A stretch of DNA of 64,000 nucleotides from Phytoseiulus persimilis (Eukaryota; Arthropoda; Arachnida; Mesostigmata; Phytoseiidae), in NCBI GenBank assembly GCA_037576195.1, contig CM075101.1, positions 53,754,001-53,818,000 on the forward strand, given 5' to 3'. The translations under genes and the position numbers were made by a program. This document shows positions 46,978-59,479 of the stretch, piece after piece; within the stretch, counting starts at the first letter, position 1, and every line of letters begins with the position of its first letter. Below the pieces are notes generated by a model. The model had not been told where the DNA came from and did not search any database. It saw only the letters and a program-made list of their open reading frames with translations.

Positions 46978-49900
46978 CCAAAATGGGAGGAAGCGACTCT
47001 CAGGCATCTTTTCGGACGTAACCGGTCGTGAATAAACAATGAAAAAATCCGAAGGCGAAGCTGAGTGAGGGAGTGCTGATGCCGAAACGGAGGAACGAAT
47101 ACTCATCCTTTGGGGTGGGCTGCCGCCCGCTGAGTGCTTCAAGACCCGTTCTCGGAAGCCGGCCGGAGTCCCTATGGTCAACCCCTCCGCTCGGATTCCG
47201 CTTTCGCCGCATGCGAACAGATAACTTTGAAACTGAAATTCATCGAGAATCATCTACGACCCACCATTTTCCAAATGTGGCTGCCAAACCTTGCCATCCT
47301 GTCGATCGAGCAATGCCTCACGGATGAGCCAGACTTCGAGGTGTCTATGGAAGAGAGCTCTTGCGAGTGAAATAACGCTCCAACGAAAGTGATTCAGTTG
47401 CTCAATATATATACAGTTGCTCACGTGTGTCTGGCGGCCCCGCAACCAGTACGTAAGTTACTGATCTATTAAACACTCGAACCACTTCCAAGAGTTATAC
47501 GAGCTCACGCGAGCTGTCTTCATTTCTCCCAAGGTCTCGTTGGGGAGCCCGGGTCATCATTTTTGCGCATCAGAAATCATCTGCACCCTCGATGAGAATT
47601 TCCGGAGGGAAATCGGTGCAGAATCTATGCAGTCAATATTTCACATAGTTCTTATGGATGACGTGCGGGATCAGTAGAAACTGATCAGTGAGTTGGAGAA
47701 GCACTCACTTAATGAGAAACTCTTGAGGCTTTGCGGAATGCAAAGGATATTGACGTAGAAAGAATCAGAGGACAAGGAGCCGACGCATGTCTCACAATGA
47801 GCGTTTTGCTGAGGAGAATCCGAAAGCATATACGAACCAACGTACCCAGACCGCATCTTACCCTCCGTCCAGGTCACTGGTTAAATCTCTCAGTTGTGCA
47901 TCGTTCAAGCAATAGCGTAGGCGGAGATTCCGCGATTACGATCGGAACCGAATGTTCCTTCATTTCTAGCTCCGGCTTTCCTGTCAAGGCTGTTGAAGAG
48001 AAAGTTTATCTTTAACAATTCAGTTCTGCTTAGCAGAGGCAGAATTCATTGTGCGCAACACGTTGGGTAGGAAGACACAAGGCGTCAGGTGGGTTTAGAA
48101 GACCATATATTACGACCGTTGCTACTTCCGAAAGAATATCGAACTGAGGAGAGGGGACAAGTCCTCCGGCCTTCCCTGAAAATTCGCATCCATGGCTGAG
48201 CGAACATACAGGAGGGGTTCCAGGCAAACCTGAGTTCACCAGCTTTTTCATGCTATACCGACCGGATTGATACCTGGGTCGGTATTCACTGAACGCACTC
48301 AGTGGGAAGGCGGAATGTTGACGGCAGCTACCCGACTCCAAAACGTCATCCTCCGTCGATAGTGTGCGTGGTGGACCTCGCGCTCTTCACCGGCTCAACC
48401 TGGGGAGGGGCGTGACGGGGCCGAGAGTGCTTCCGCCCGAGGGGTGCCCGTCAACTGGGCCCCGGCGTCAACTGGGCCATGGCGTCAACCGGGCCACGGG
48501 ATCAACAGGGGCCTTAACCTGATCTCACCGGATTCCCCTCAATGAAATGCCATTCGCGGTGAAGTCGTCTCCGACGGCTGCAGGCTCGTTGATAACGGAA
48601 TCTGGCCGCGATGCCGATTTGGGGTTCGCGATACTATATCGGTCATTCACACGGCACGGCGTCGGATTCATGCTCGATCTCTTCTCTTCGTTAACACCGT
48701 ACCCGTCTTCGCCACGGATGCCTAACACTCTCCCCTGAGACTGAGCACAGGAGACACGGTTTATTCCTGCATTCATGAACGGAACCGAATCCGAAATGTT
48801 GTGTGCATGGATGGAATCTCAGTCAGCAATAATCTGTTTTGAAAGATGTACCGCTGTACTCTGTCGCTTGAACCCATTAAACCTTTTCGGTCAGGGTGCA
48901 CAAAACCAACCAAGTCTATCAGAACTCCTCCCTTACGGAATAGCTGGAGGAGCGGGTGCGTCGGTTATGCATGATTACTGCCTCAAATCGGAGTAGGTGG
49001 CGGAGAATTCCAGACTAAATAATTCAAATTTCCATGGATGGCCACTGTGTTACATGGAAATCTCGTGACACGGGCTTCTATTTGGGCGATTACATCGCGA
49101 GCGAGCTCCCAGATGATGCGGCTTTTCCGGAATCCGTGTGGCGAGCGATTTTGACAGCTGATTCAAAACTTCAGGGAGCTTCCGGGTACGTGGGTCCCCA
49201 ACATTACCTCAAGTCCCGAGATGCGTGACCGGGGGAACGGCCCTCGGCGACGTTTCAGTCGACTCCATGAACCGATCTATTTTCTAGATATCAATGAATA
49301 ATCAAGAGCCCTGAACACATGTATGCCCCTCAAAACATGGATTCGACGACCACCCCACGAAGGGGGTAGCATTGTTACAAGTACGCTGAGAGTACACTAA
49401 GGAATCACTTGTATTTTGTACCATCACCGGAGTCCCACAATCGAAAGAACTCGACGGCGGCAGCCGGAATCCCGTGACCCGCCCCGGGCGGCACTTGGCC
49501 ATGGTTCGCATTTGCGTAGGACACAATCCAAGTGTATCGGGAGGGGGCCGCACGAGAGAACGGACACGGTTCCCGCAGGAAAGACCGGAATAAGCCGGCA
49601 TGACTTCCAATGTGGGATTCATAACTGCAGAAAAAAGTTGGGGACCCATCCTTTCACCCTGGAAATGCAACCCTAGCTGAGCCACTCCGGAGAATCCCAC
49701 ATGTGTGGACTCCGATGTTTTCGGTATTGATGAGGAGCATCCACGAACGATCCATTAAGAGGGCTCTCGATCACGAGTCTCGATCCAATATAAATGTCGG
49801 AGCTGCGAGCAGGAGCCTCCAACGCCGGATCGTAGTTCATCACCCCGGCCTGCCCGATCTCATCGGACGTGGGCACTTGAGTGCGTTCAGCGCAGCGTCG

Positions 49901-51900
49901 ACACAGGCTCGGAGCGATAAGCGGCCGGAAACGCAGCTCACTCTCAGCTGAACCGTCACGCGGAAAGCTATGTCATGGTCGCATCCAGAATAATATTACA
50001 GATTCAGCATCACGAAGTTTCATCCAAAAATTCTCGCAGGGTCGCTGACGGCCACGGAATGAATCCGAAGGGTGATTTACTTTTTCAGAGGGATCAGAGT
50101 TTGAAGCCTCGAAGTTGCTAGAAAAGGCAGAGGATATCATTCCATGATTTATCCCGGAGAGTATGAATGATGGAATATTATTCTATCCAACTGCACGGGC
50201 GTTTTCCCTCCACAGGCAGGCCTCCGGAGTCAGGCAGGAGTCAATCGATTCCACGGAAGTCCCCAATCAGCGGGGGCCACTGACCTATTGCCAGAAAATT
50301 CTGGTCCAGAACCTGGGAGCCTCTCTCTTTCCGGGTTTGCCTAATATATTGTGGCTTGGTTAGCACGTTTACTCGACAACCTCGATACTCGAGCAACTTG
50401 GAGCCTCGGCTAAGGGAAGTCATTCCAAATCTGAATGGGCCGGGGGAAATTGAGAAGAACGAGAAATGATCTCCGAGCTTCACAGAACCATCAATTCGTC
50501 CCCGTATCATTCCGGAGCTGGGAAGCCACGTCGTTGAGCCGTCGTGTACCCCGGCTGCTGGGGCGAAAAGGTCTCCTACGGCACAGAAGGTAGTTGCTCG
50601 CCGCTCTGCTGACATGAAATTAGCCCGGCGCTCTCAGCAGCCAGCGCACTAGCAGCTACGAATTGGGCAATGCAACCGCAAGATGGCGAGCGCTTGAGCG
50701 ACGCATAGGCTTTACCAAGCCGAGGAAGAACTGTGGCCTTAGTAGGCGAATTCGTTGTCGTTTAGGGAGTTTCTAGGGAGCCCACGTACTCCTGTGCGCC
50801 TATGAGTGGCCCTGAACGACATGGCTCGGGGGAGCGACACGCTTGCACTCGCATTTTCGACAAAGCTGTCTAGCTTGTAGCAACAACATCAGTCACCACC
50901 ATCACCGCTCAAAGTCGACACAACGAAAGAGCTACTGTTCGAGGAGTCCTTCCGAACATGAAGCCCGAAAACGGTTATTCCTTCAACTCTCAGGAAGAAG
51001 AGGTACGGCTCCGAATGTTTCTGTTGTGCTTGAGTCAATCTAGAGGCTGCTGAGAGGATCGATCAGCTGAAATTCGTCGGAACGGTACCGACTTCTGATG
51101 GTCTGCGGGTGTCAATCCTGTGCTGGCGAATCGCCGGTGGGGATAGAATTCCATGGCTCAACTTTGATCAGAGTGACTGTGATCCACTGATTGCATTGAG
51201 CTCTGATGGAAGCTGTCTTTGATTGGAGACCATCCGAAGCTGCAGTCTCTGTTAGTAACAGCACAACCTCCCCGTCAGATGTGATGTTATGGAGGCCGGT
51301 CCCGAATCACATCGAAATGCAGTGTCTCGGTTGCGGAAGAATTCCCAGGGTGAACCTTGTCGCTCTGTTTTCCTCGATGTGCCGCGCTAGTTTCGAACGC
51401 GAAACTCACTGTTCGCTTCCCGAGGAGTTGGTACGAAATCTGCGCAAGCCATGAAATCACCGCTGCCGTTTTCTTGGAGCTGCCAGAAATACAATCAGAA
51501 ACAATACAGTATGCAAGGGAGACTTCTCAAACTTCTCAGATGAACTCGGGTCACACAGTCGTCGTTCCAGCCCGTGATCTCGATTCGCGGGAGCATCTGC
51601 CATCAGCTCCATTTCAAGATTGGCCAGCCCCGAGGATGATTTGAATGTTTGCGGTCACACTCGTCCAGCTCCAAATTGAATCGATTTACTCCGAGAATGC
51701 GGCGTTACCCGAATACGGAGTTTTCCGAAAATCGAGAGCCGTCAGGGAACAAAACACATGACTCTGGCTCATGGGACGTGCGCGTCTTCTGCATGCCGTC
51801 CTCCAGAGCATGACCTCCGACGATTCCGTTCGGAGATGTTTGCCAACTCTCAGACTTCCGTTACTGCATTGAGTTCGATAAGCAGCTCTGACAAGATTTT
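46978..51900. other. No confirmed gene; unassigned open frames
   Basis: Several 60-130-codon frames occur on both strands. On minus, 50241-50615 (MSAERRATTFCAVGDLFAPA) and 49302-49700 look modestly protein-like. On plus, 47134-47370 ends NLAILSIEQCLTDEPDFEV, which faintly resembles the C-terminal LxxLSIE stretch of some hAT/ZMYM transposases, and 49034-49228 reads FYLGDYIASELPDD. None has a recognised domain or splice partners. The region is probably intergenic with old transposon debris. Confidence 0.35.
48447..48512 (+). repeat. Short tandem repeat, about 17-bp unit, four copies
   Basis: Four imperfect copies of cgtcaactgggccatgg follow one another (cgtcaactgggccccgg, cgtcaactgggccatgg, cgtcaaccgggccacgg, then atcaacaggggcc). 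It is a local minisatellite with no obvious function. Confidence 0.75.
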
Positions 51901-51916
51901 CTCTCCATCCCCATAG

Positions 51917-54532
51917 GCCTTGAAGCAATTTCTGTCTCGATGTCCATCAGTGTCGAGCTCAAGCGCGGTAAAGTTCCTGTGTGCACGTAAATTCAACGTG
52001 GAGCGTGCTGTTGAGCTCCTTAGAAACCATGAGAGTGTGCGCCACCGCGAGGGACTCACCAACTTTCAACCCACGCTCAGTCCTCTTCGCGAAGAACTTG
52101 AAACGGCCAAGTTCACCGTCCTTCCTTGGAGAGACTCGCAGGTTAGTGGACTCTCGCCCATCCAAAACATGAGTCAGGGCTGAGGCCGGAGTGAGTTAGT
52201 TGTAAGAACGTAGCTGATCGACATAGCGTTACATGATTGATGAAAAATCGTCGAGGAGCGACGATAACCGTTTCTTAGCCTATCTATACTTTCCGACAGG
52301 GAGCCGCAATCACCATGTTCACCGCCAGTAGACACAGTCCATCAACATCGTCTCATAGGACAACCCTTCAGGGTGTGGTATATCAACTCGATGTTGCTCT
52401 TGAAAACCCCTTGACTCAACGAGACGGCATTGTCTTCGTATACAACATGTCTGCGTCAAGGTAAACCGTCGTGATCATTTCCGCAAGCAGTCGATCGTTC
52501 TCGCGATGCTCAGAAGCTGCGATCCAATATCTACAAAGTCGGGGTGTTCCCTATTCTTTGCAGGTACGAGCATTTTGATTATGAACTGTGTCAAAAAATT
52601 CTGCAGTTGCTGAAGGGCGCCTATCCCGCGCGACTGAAGAAGGTGCTCATAGTGAGTGCGCCTCTGTGGTTCAGAGCGCCCTTCAAGATTCTTCGACTGT
52701 TCGTTCGAGAGAAGCTCAGAGACAGGGTGAGGAAACCTGGAGAAGAATTGCGCCCGCATCTGCCACTTGTTGATCTCGATAATCAGCAGATATGTGGATC
52801 AAATCGAGCTCTCTGGTGATGATTATCCTCGTTCCTAGTTTCGTAATCCTAATCTTATCCCATCGGCATTCTTTCCAGGTTATGATAGTGAGTCAAGCAC
52901 AGTTAGTGGCGCACATACCCCCGTCATCATTACCGGTAGAACTGGGGGGTACTCAAACAGACCACGATCATCACGCGTGGCTGCTGCACTGCCTGAAAGT
53001 GCACAATCAAAATTTCGTCAATCAAACTGGTCTGGACGACCATCTTGCCACTGAAAAGCTCATCGATATTGATGATGCGTCAGACGACATGTGTAGCAAG
53101 GATAGTAACAGTGGAGCTCAAAAAACCAACGGCAACGGGACAAGCTTGCAGCAGACTCAAGATACGAATGGGGTTCAGAACGGCAATAATCAAGTCACAC
53201 CAGAGCGCGAAGAAGTTGCGGACGAAGAAGGTGATGACAATTCTTTAGTCAGCGCGAACTCGATTCACGTGGGCCCATTGCCCCCTCCAGTCCCGCCCAT
53301 TCAGTTTCAACCTCCTTCGAATGGACCTGTCAGTGGTATGCCGCATGTTCACCATGTTCCGACTGAGATCGTGGCGCCGCCCATAGCCGCGCTGCGAACG
53401 CCACCCGAACTGGAGCTCCCGAAAGATATGAATATGGAGGAGTTCATCTTGGATCTTCAACGGAAAGGCCGTAGAGGTCTCTGCAGAGAATACCAAGAGA
53501 TCAAGAGCCGGCCCCCGGCGGGCACGTTCGATTCCGCCCGAGACAAAATGAATCAAAGCAAAAATCGATACACCGACGTCCTATGTCTCGATCATTCCCG
53601 AGTGAAACTGAGCGTTTCATCCGAAAATGTTGAAGAAGACGGATCAACAGATTATATTAACGCGAACTATGTCGACGGCTATAAAATGAGCAAGGCTTTC
53701 ATCTCGACCCAAGGACCGCTGCCAAGAACATTTGGGGACTTCTGGAAAATGATTTGGGAGGAGAAGTGCGGGGTCATCGTGATGACCACTCGCTGCGTTG
53801 AAAGAACTCGAACGAAATGCGGTCAGTATTGGCCGGCGACGGAGGGCGAGGAACACGAACACGGAGAATTCCGAATCAGTAATCAGGGCGTCGAGGCTGC
53901 CGGCGACTATCAGGTCACCGAGTTGCAAGTTTGCCTCCGTGAAAGTGAAGACGAATTCTCCGCTCGCACCATATGGCATCTGCAGTTCCTCAGCTGGCCT
54001 GACTACGGGGTGCCAGAAAGCGCTTTTGCCATGCTGTCGTTCCGTGATGTCTGCCTGCAGAAGCAGCGAGACACACTCAGAGAGCTGAAAGACCGCTCGC
54101 TCTGGGACGCTTCCGACCATGGACCGCCCATTGTAGTTCATTGCTCAGCCGGCATCGGTAGAACCGGTGAGTTCGCTGTCGCTATGAGAGTCGTTCATGT
54201 TAACCAAAGTACCATGCATTTCTTTTTTCATGCTTTCCCACCCACGGAACCGGAAGCCGCCTTCCTGTTGCTCTACTGAAATCTCGTTCCTCACGATCGT
54301 TCCAGGTACTTTTATCACATTGGATACCTGCATTCGCCGGCTGGAAGCGGAAAGCATCATCAATGTCCGCGAAACCGTTGAGAACATTCGTTCCCAACGA
54401 GCGTTTTCGATCCAAATGCCTGATCAGTATGTCTTCTGTCATCTGGCGTTATTGGAGTACGCCCTCATTCATGGGCATCTGAAAGACGTCGACTTGTCCG
54501 GCTTTGATGATTCCAGTGAGGAGAGCCCTTAG
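51917..54532 (+). CDS. PTPN9: Tyrosine-protein phosphatase non-receptor type 9 (Sec14 + PTP), 5' end missing
   Basis: A cytoplasmic phosphatase with a lipid-binding CRAL-TRIO (Sec14) domain; in vertebrates it acts on secretory vesicles and growth-factor receptors. Exons: 51917-52141, 52300-52460, 52564-52726, 52879-54166 and 54306-54532, with agreeing phases; 687 residues without the first exon, which I could not place (human is 593). CRAL-TRIO: AVKFLCARKFNVERAVELL, ITMFTASRH, GIVFVYNM, LLKGAYPARLKKVLIV and LPVELGG. A long Asp/Asn/Pro-rich linker follows (about 52950-53400), longer than in the human protein. PTP domain: NRYTDVLCLDHSRVKL, DYINANYVDGYK, WPDYGVP loop, the catalytic P-loop VVHCSAGIGRTG (intact Cys and Arg, split by the last intron) and the Q-loop QRAFSIQMPDQY. 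No catalytic residue is missing. Confidence 0.95.
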
Positions 54533-55841
54533 CATCATTGAAACTCTGCCGAGAGAGATCGAGTCTTACATGAGGCCACAGCAGTCAGGTTTGACGCAAC
54601 GAAGTTCATCCGAGAACCACCCATCTCTCAGTCTCAGGCTTAAAAATACGCGAATCACATTCGGGTGGATATCGATGTTTAGCGGTCGAATGATGCTCCG
54701 TTCCCAACTCCGACCGTACAAATCATGCTCCGAGTGCATGGCAGTAGCTGAGATCTTCCGGAGAGAGAGTACCAGGAACGAGTCCACGATTTCTACTCTC
54801 GAGATTGCGAGTGATGCACTAAGAGCGGCAGAAAATCACCGATGGTTGTCGCAGTGTGAATGGGAATAGGAAAGCGCTTCGGCGCGGCCGACGACTAGGC
54901 TTCGGAGCGAACTCGTCCATACGATTCGAAACTACGAACAATGTCTTCGCCTTCGAGCACGGACCATGTTCTGCAATCGGCCATTCGAATCTGTGATACT
55001 CAAATTCGAGAGAGGGGGAATTTCAGTCGCTCATGGGCCGGCCGTCGGCAGCTATTCGGAATCTGACGAATGAGTTCGATGTGTGAAGCTGAACGAACAA
55101 GAAACGTGTGAGGTGTCGACAGCTTGAAGTTTGTTGGCCGTAGTTGAAACAGACTGAAGCAGTGGAAAAGGAGGCAACCGGGAGTGGAAGCAAGTGTAGC
55201 AGTGGGACAAGTAGAAAAACTCGGAATCTCAACTTACGGACATGTGGCAGAGGATGGCAAAGAAGGAATTTACCCAGGGAAAAGTGAGATTTTATTGATC
55301 TTGACGCTTTCGGTTCGGCGAAATCTCTTCCCCACGTGCTATCGCGATGTCTGGAATAGAGTCCAGCATGATTGGCGGCACTGTAGATGCGCGAAATTCG
55401 TCGCATGCACGAATGAGTCGGGTTCTGAAGTCAATCGGAGTCCGCAAACGTTTCCGCCCTGGTTGTAGACTCCACGAGTCAAGAGTCGGAAGAGCTCTGA
55501 CGATTCAGCGTAGACAACATCAATCAAAGACATGTGGGATTCAAATCTGCTCATCGGATGAAAACTTCTCAATTCAGGGTCTGGAATTGATATAAATGGC
55601 AGCCATAATTAAGAAATAAGGTCCACAATCTTGAGGTTAATTCATTTTCGAAGCCTCTCTTTCTCAGCGAACTTAGTGGATCCCATTCCAGTTCGAAATG
55701 TATAAAAGGTATACTGTGTATTGCTTGTCGTCTGTATCATGCTCTTATAATTTATAACTAACAAACTCGGAAAGCTGTCAGCGGTCAGGCCAAATATTCG
55801 CCTACATAATAATATGCCTCTAGTCCCTATCTTTTTGGCTG

Positions 55842-55847
55842 AATAAA
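55842..55847 (+). terminator. Possible polyadenylation signal (PTPN9)
   Basis: A plus-strand AATAAA about 1.3 kb past the PTPN9 stop and just before the TCP11-like gene on the other strand. Assignment to PTPN9 is a guess; the stretch between (54533-56045) otherwise holds nothing I can identify. Confidence 0.25.
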
Positions 55848-56045
55848 GTCATATACTTGCGATCAATGCGTGGACTATTGATTTGCTGGTTGCAGCTAAA
55901 GCGAAGTGAATGACAGCTGGACATCAACCGACGGACAGTCGAAGTGAATCGGAATTCGTAGTGAATTCATTCCTTTCCCTCAAGGTCCCCCGGCACACAC
56001 TCAGGGATTGCGAAACAGCTCATGAGCGAGAGACGAAGCGTAAGA

Positions 56046-57497
56046 CTATGACACATCCTTGTCAGTGCGCTTTAGAGAAGCAATATCTGTTACGATGGAT
56101 TCGTACAGTTCGGAATTCGTTGCTCTGTTGAGAGATATGACTTTCAAAAAGTCGGCAGCAAGCTTTGTGAGCTCTGGCTCGAAGGTGGAAAGGCCAAGAG
56201 GAACTTCAACATTCTGTCGTCCTTTAGCGATCTCTGACACAAATGCAACTATTCGGCCGTAAACAACATTTCTGACAGGATTATTTAGAGTCCCCAGGTC
56301 CACTATCTGACCACGAAAGACAAGTTCCTGTTGCTTGGACAGAGCCGCAGACGTTTCTTTCTGTATGTCTTGGAACAATTTTGTCGCAAGATTACTCAGC
56401 GCTTCCTGTAGATCTGATTCTATCGAGCATTTGACGCCGCCCAACAGTATCAGAGACACATCCTTCATTTGACGTTTGAATCCAGCCGTAACTTTCACCG
56501 CTGGCAACAAACTCTGCGCTAGGATGATCGCTGCAGCACCGATAGTGATCATCAATTGAGTCTGTTGAAGGCTTTGTATTCGTTCTCTGTCGACGTTTAG
56601 AGTCTCCGGCAATTCCCACTCTTCGCTTATGTATTGGTTCTGGAAGACGACTTGTAGGTAGCCCTGGAGTAAAGTGACCCCTACCGCGGGTATCTGATCA
56701 TTCACCGAACTCATGTCCTCGAATGCACGCTGCAGCCAATTCCTCGTGTACATATGTGGATCCTGGCCTAATAGTTCCTGTGCTGTCTGGATCCTCTTCA
56801 TCTGAGTTTGCTCATACGGAACGATCGCCTCTCTCATCGCGGGTCGGATTTGATTGATCAAGAAATTCGAAAAGTCCAATTTCATCTCTTCAAGTACTCG
56901 CATAAGCCCCTGGAAGAGTTCGATCGTGTCGTTGATTCCTCTGAGCGCCTGAATCTCGTCGTCTCTCATCGGACAGCACAGCTTCTGCATATAATCCAAT
57001 ACAGCTGGTGCGTAATCTCTCAGAGGCTCGATGCTTTTGGTACTCTCGCACTGCTGCCGTATGAGCTCGATATCGAATAATTCTGTGATGCGTTCGCGCA
57101 TCTGGTTCTGATGTGGCAACAATAAATCCAAAAGTGCTTGTCTCATGTCGTTACACAACTTGATCACCATATCTAACACGGGAGGCGTTTTAACGATGTC
57201 TTCTTTGATAATGTCCCAGTAGGCTTTGCGCATATTCTGCTGCACCAAAGCGTAGAGACTGTCCGGATGTAGATTCGGTTTCGCGAGTTTGAAGTCAGGA
57301 TTGACGGCGATCTCGTGAGCCAATTGCATGGTCTCAGTGTCTCGTCGTAGCGTTTCCATCAACTTGTCGAAATTGACGAAGCTGGGCGGAGAAGCCGCGA
57401 CATCTGAGGAATGTTCTCCGTCAGGTTTCGGCCGCTTCGGGTCCTCAACATCGGCACTATCGGAGAGCTGCCGAGTTCGGCCCAGTTTCTCCTCCAT
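56046..57497 (-). CDS. TCP11L1: T-complex protein 11-like protein
   Basis: An uninterrupted frame of 483 residues (human TCP11L1 is 509), so apparently intronless. It begins MEEKLGRTRQLSDSADVEDP, a disordered acidic head, then the TCP11 domain: MQLAHEIAVNPDFKLAKPNL, AYWDIIKEDIVKTPPVLDMV (residues about 110-130), LLDLLLPHQNQMRERITELF, then DDEIQALRGINDTIELFQGL and FSNFLINQIRPAMREAIVPY. The C-terminal part is all-helical, as in the family. The start at 57497 is the first ATG, preceded by a possible 5'-UTR acceptor (ttcacagat). TCP11L proteins are little studied; the founder TCP11 acts in sperm capacitation. TCP11L1 versus TCP11L2 is not certain because arthropods often have a single copy. Confidence 0.92.
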   Translation of the reverse strand: MEEKLGRTRQLSDSADVEDPKRPKPDGEHSSDVAASPPSFVNFDKLMETLRRDTETMQLAHEIAVNPDFKLAKPNLHPDSLYALVQQNMRKAYWDIIKEDIVKTPPVLDMVIKLCNDMRQALLDLLLPHQNQMRERITELFDIELIRQQCESTKSIEPLRDYAPAVLDYMQKLCCPMRDDEIQALRGINDTIELFQGLMRVLEEMKLDFSNFLINQIRPAMREAIVPYEQTQMKRIQTAQELLGQDPHMYTRNWLQRAFEDMSSVNDQIPAVGVTLLQGYLQVVFQNQYISEEWELPETLNVDRERIQSLQQTQLMITIGAAAIILAQSLLPAVKVTAGFKRQMKDVSLILLGGVKCSIESDLQEALSNLATKLFQDIQKETSAALSKQQELVFRGQIVDLGTLNNPVRNVVYGRIVAFVSEIAKGRQNVEVPLGLSTFEPELTKLAADFLKVISLNRATNSELYESIVTDIASLKRTDKDVS

Positions 57498-57499
57498 AT

Positions 57500-58500
57500 C
57501 TGTGAAATGAAATCAGCTCGCTAAATAGTCCATACGTAATGCTCCCACGAGGGATGGCAAAATGTTCGTATTGCGTTTCTGCAAACGTTGCTTCAACACC
57601 TGAGGGAAGATCGAAAACGGGGACGGGGTGAGAGAATCGAGTGAACACAGAGGAACATTAGGTCAGGGTTCTGCCGAATGCCTCTAACGAATCCAATAGG
57701 CTGCGAAAATTCGCAGGCCCTTGGTAGTGAACCACTGGGGCATCTGAATGCAGAGTAATGACTTATCCCGTTAAGGTCGCAGCTCCGAGCAGCAGGAAAA
57801 GAGGCGGCTTTCAGGGAACCATATGGAGTACTGGACCCTCACTCAAAAAATGTTTTCCAATCTTGGTTGCGTGTACCATGATTCACGGACGTACCTTGAT
57901 CTCAGCGTGAAGAATCGATCGGCAGGAGAACACTGCGCCCACGGGTTCGCGAACTCTCCAGATGAAAATGGACTTGTATCCTAGCACAAGCACTGCTTCC
58001 GAAGCGCACTCACAAGGAAAAGCTTGAACGAATGACCTGATTCAGGAAATGCGCATTCTCACCACAAGCACACAGCAATCGATGGTGCTCGTTTCATCAT
58101 GACGGCAACCAACAATGGCCATAATTTTCTCGTTGTCGTTCCCTCACAGTGTGTTGTGGACAGAACGAGCGAAGATTTATAGATGCAGATTTTGCGGACG
58201 CAATGGGACTCACAGGTTCTCGCTGTATTCTTCTCAACGCCCTGAGCAGTACCTCCTTACACTATGGATTGGTCAGTCTCAGATTTGCACGCGAAACTCT
58301 GAAACCTCTGCTGCCCACCAGCACAACGTAGATGGGATCTTTCCCCGACGATCCAGCTCCGCGTTCGAATTGCGTGGATCCCTTTTCGAAATAGGCGCCA
58401 TGCCATGGCCTGCCCGCCCCGGGTTGAGCTCATGTGTAATGCGTTCATCAGTGTAGCCATCCTTTTCTCGCCGGAGCTGCAAGCGATCAGCACGTGGCCG
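57500..58500. other. Intergenic stretch between the TCP11-like gene and RpS18
   Basis: About 1 kb separates the start codons of two divergently transcribed genes, so it must hold both promoters. I see no coding exon. Confidence 0.5.
58461..58472 (+). promoter_or_regulatory. Possible 5' terminal oligopyrimidine (TOP) start of RpS18
   Basis: ccttttctcgcc lies about 40 nt upstream of the RpS18 ATG. Ribosomal protein mRNAs commonly start with a C in a pyrimidine tract of this kind, which places them under mTOR-dependent translational control. The transcription start is not shown by the sequence. Confidence 0.35.
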
Positions 58501-58502
58501 AC

Positions 58503-59432
58503 ATGAGTTTAATTCTTCCTGAAAAGTTCCAACACATCTTGCGTGTCCTGAACACCAATATCGATGGACAGACGAAGGTCATGTACGCCCTCACCTCCAT
58601 CAAGGTAAATTTTATAGAATCGGCTTCTGCTCGTAGTCCCCAACGGAATGAGTCCCGCAGGTAGACTAGTTTAGGTTGCGGCCTAAGATGCTTGGAACCA
58701 GTTTCCTACGTTCGCATCGATTTCCTCAGAGTATAGCACCTGGAACATGCGAGTGTCCGGTGGCGAATAATGCGCAGATTCCTGGGATCGAGTAACTCCT
58801 CTCCGTCACTAGGACTCGCCAAGAACCCGTGAACAAATCTGAGACCTTTGGTGGAAGTGGTCGATCTCAGGATTTTGTCCGGGTGGTGATGTTCTCTCGG
58901 GAAGCGTCATGCTTGAAATTTTGAAGCCCCGGGGAATATCCATGGCGCGGAGCGCCTTTTTAGGGAATTATCCATTGCGACGTGTGTTCCTCATCTCGCT
59001 CCCTCCCTCAACGCCTCTCGTCTCTAGTTGACAGCCTCGAGCAGAAACCATGAGACCAAAATTCTGTTCCAGGGTGTGGGTCGTCGCTTCGCAAACATCG
59101 TCTGCAAGAAAGCGGATGTGGACCTGAACAAACGTGCGGGGGAGCTGTCTGAGCAGGAAGTGAACGCTATTGTGACCATCCTGGCCAATCCTCGTCAGTA
59201 CAAGATTCCCGACTGGTTCTTGAACAGGCAGAAAGACATCATCGACGGAAAGTATTCGCAGGTGGTTTCGAGCACGCTCGATACCAAGCTGCGTGAAGAT
59301 CTTGAACGCCTCAAGAAAATCAAGGCCCACCGAGGTCTGCGTCACTACTGGGGTCTGCGTGTTAGAGGACAACACACCAAGACCACTGGTCGCCGAGGAC
59401 GCACTGTTGGTGTCTCGAAGAAGAAGGGTTAA
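58503..59432 (+). CDS. RpS18: 40S ribosomal protein S18
   Basis: A component of the small ribosomal subunit head (bacterial S13 family, uS13), contacting tRNA and the intersubunit bridge. Exon 1, 58503-58604, encodes [20 protein letters not shown] through YALTSIK; exon 2, 59073-59432, continues [20 protein letters not shown] and ends [14 protein letters not shown], stop 59430-59432. The total is 153 residues (human 152), with the family's start and basic C-terminus intact. The 468-bp intron splits the helix-two-turns-helix region; insect and vertebrate ribosomal introns often hold snoRNAs, but I could not identify one. Both splice sites are canonical (AAG|GTAAAT, ttccag|GGT). Confidence 0.98.
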
Positions 59433-59469
59433 CCCCATCTACACATCCTTCAATAATATTCTGACGCTC

Positions 59470-59475
59470 AATAAA
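59470..59475 (+). terminator. Polyadenylation signal of RpS18
   Basis: AATAAA 38 nt after the stop codon, giving the very short 3'UTR typical of ribosomal protein genes. Confidence 0.75.
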
Positions 59476-59479
59476 CTAT

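Noticed and set aside
53644..54141. A 165-codon minus-strand frame opposite the PTP domain
   Set aside because: It is antisense to a highly conserved catalytic domain and has no family likeness.
58968..59438. A 156-codon minus-strand frame opposite RpS18
   Set aside because: Shadow of the RpS18 coding exon.
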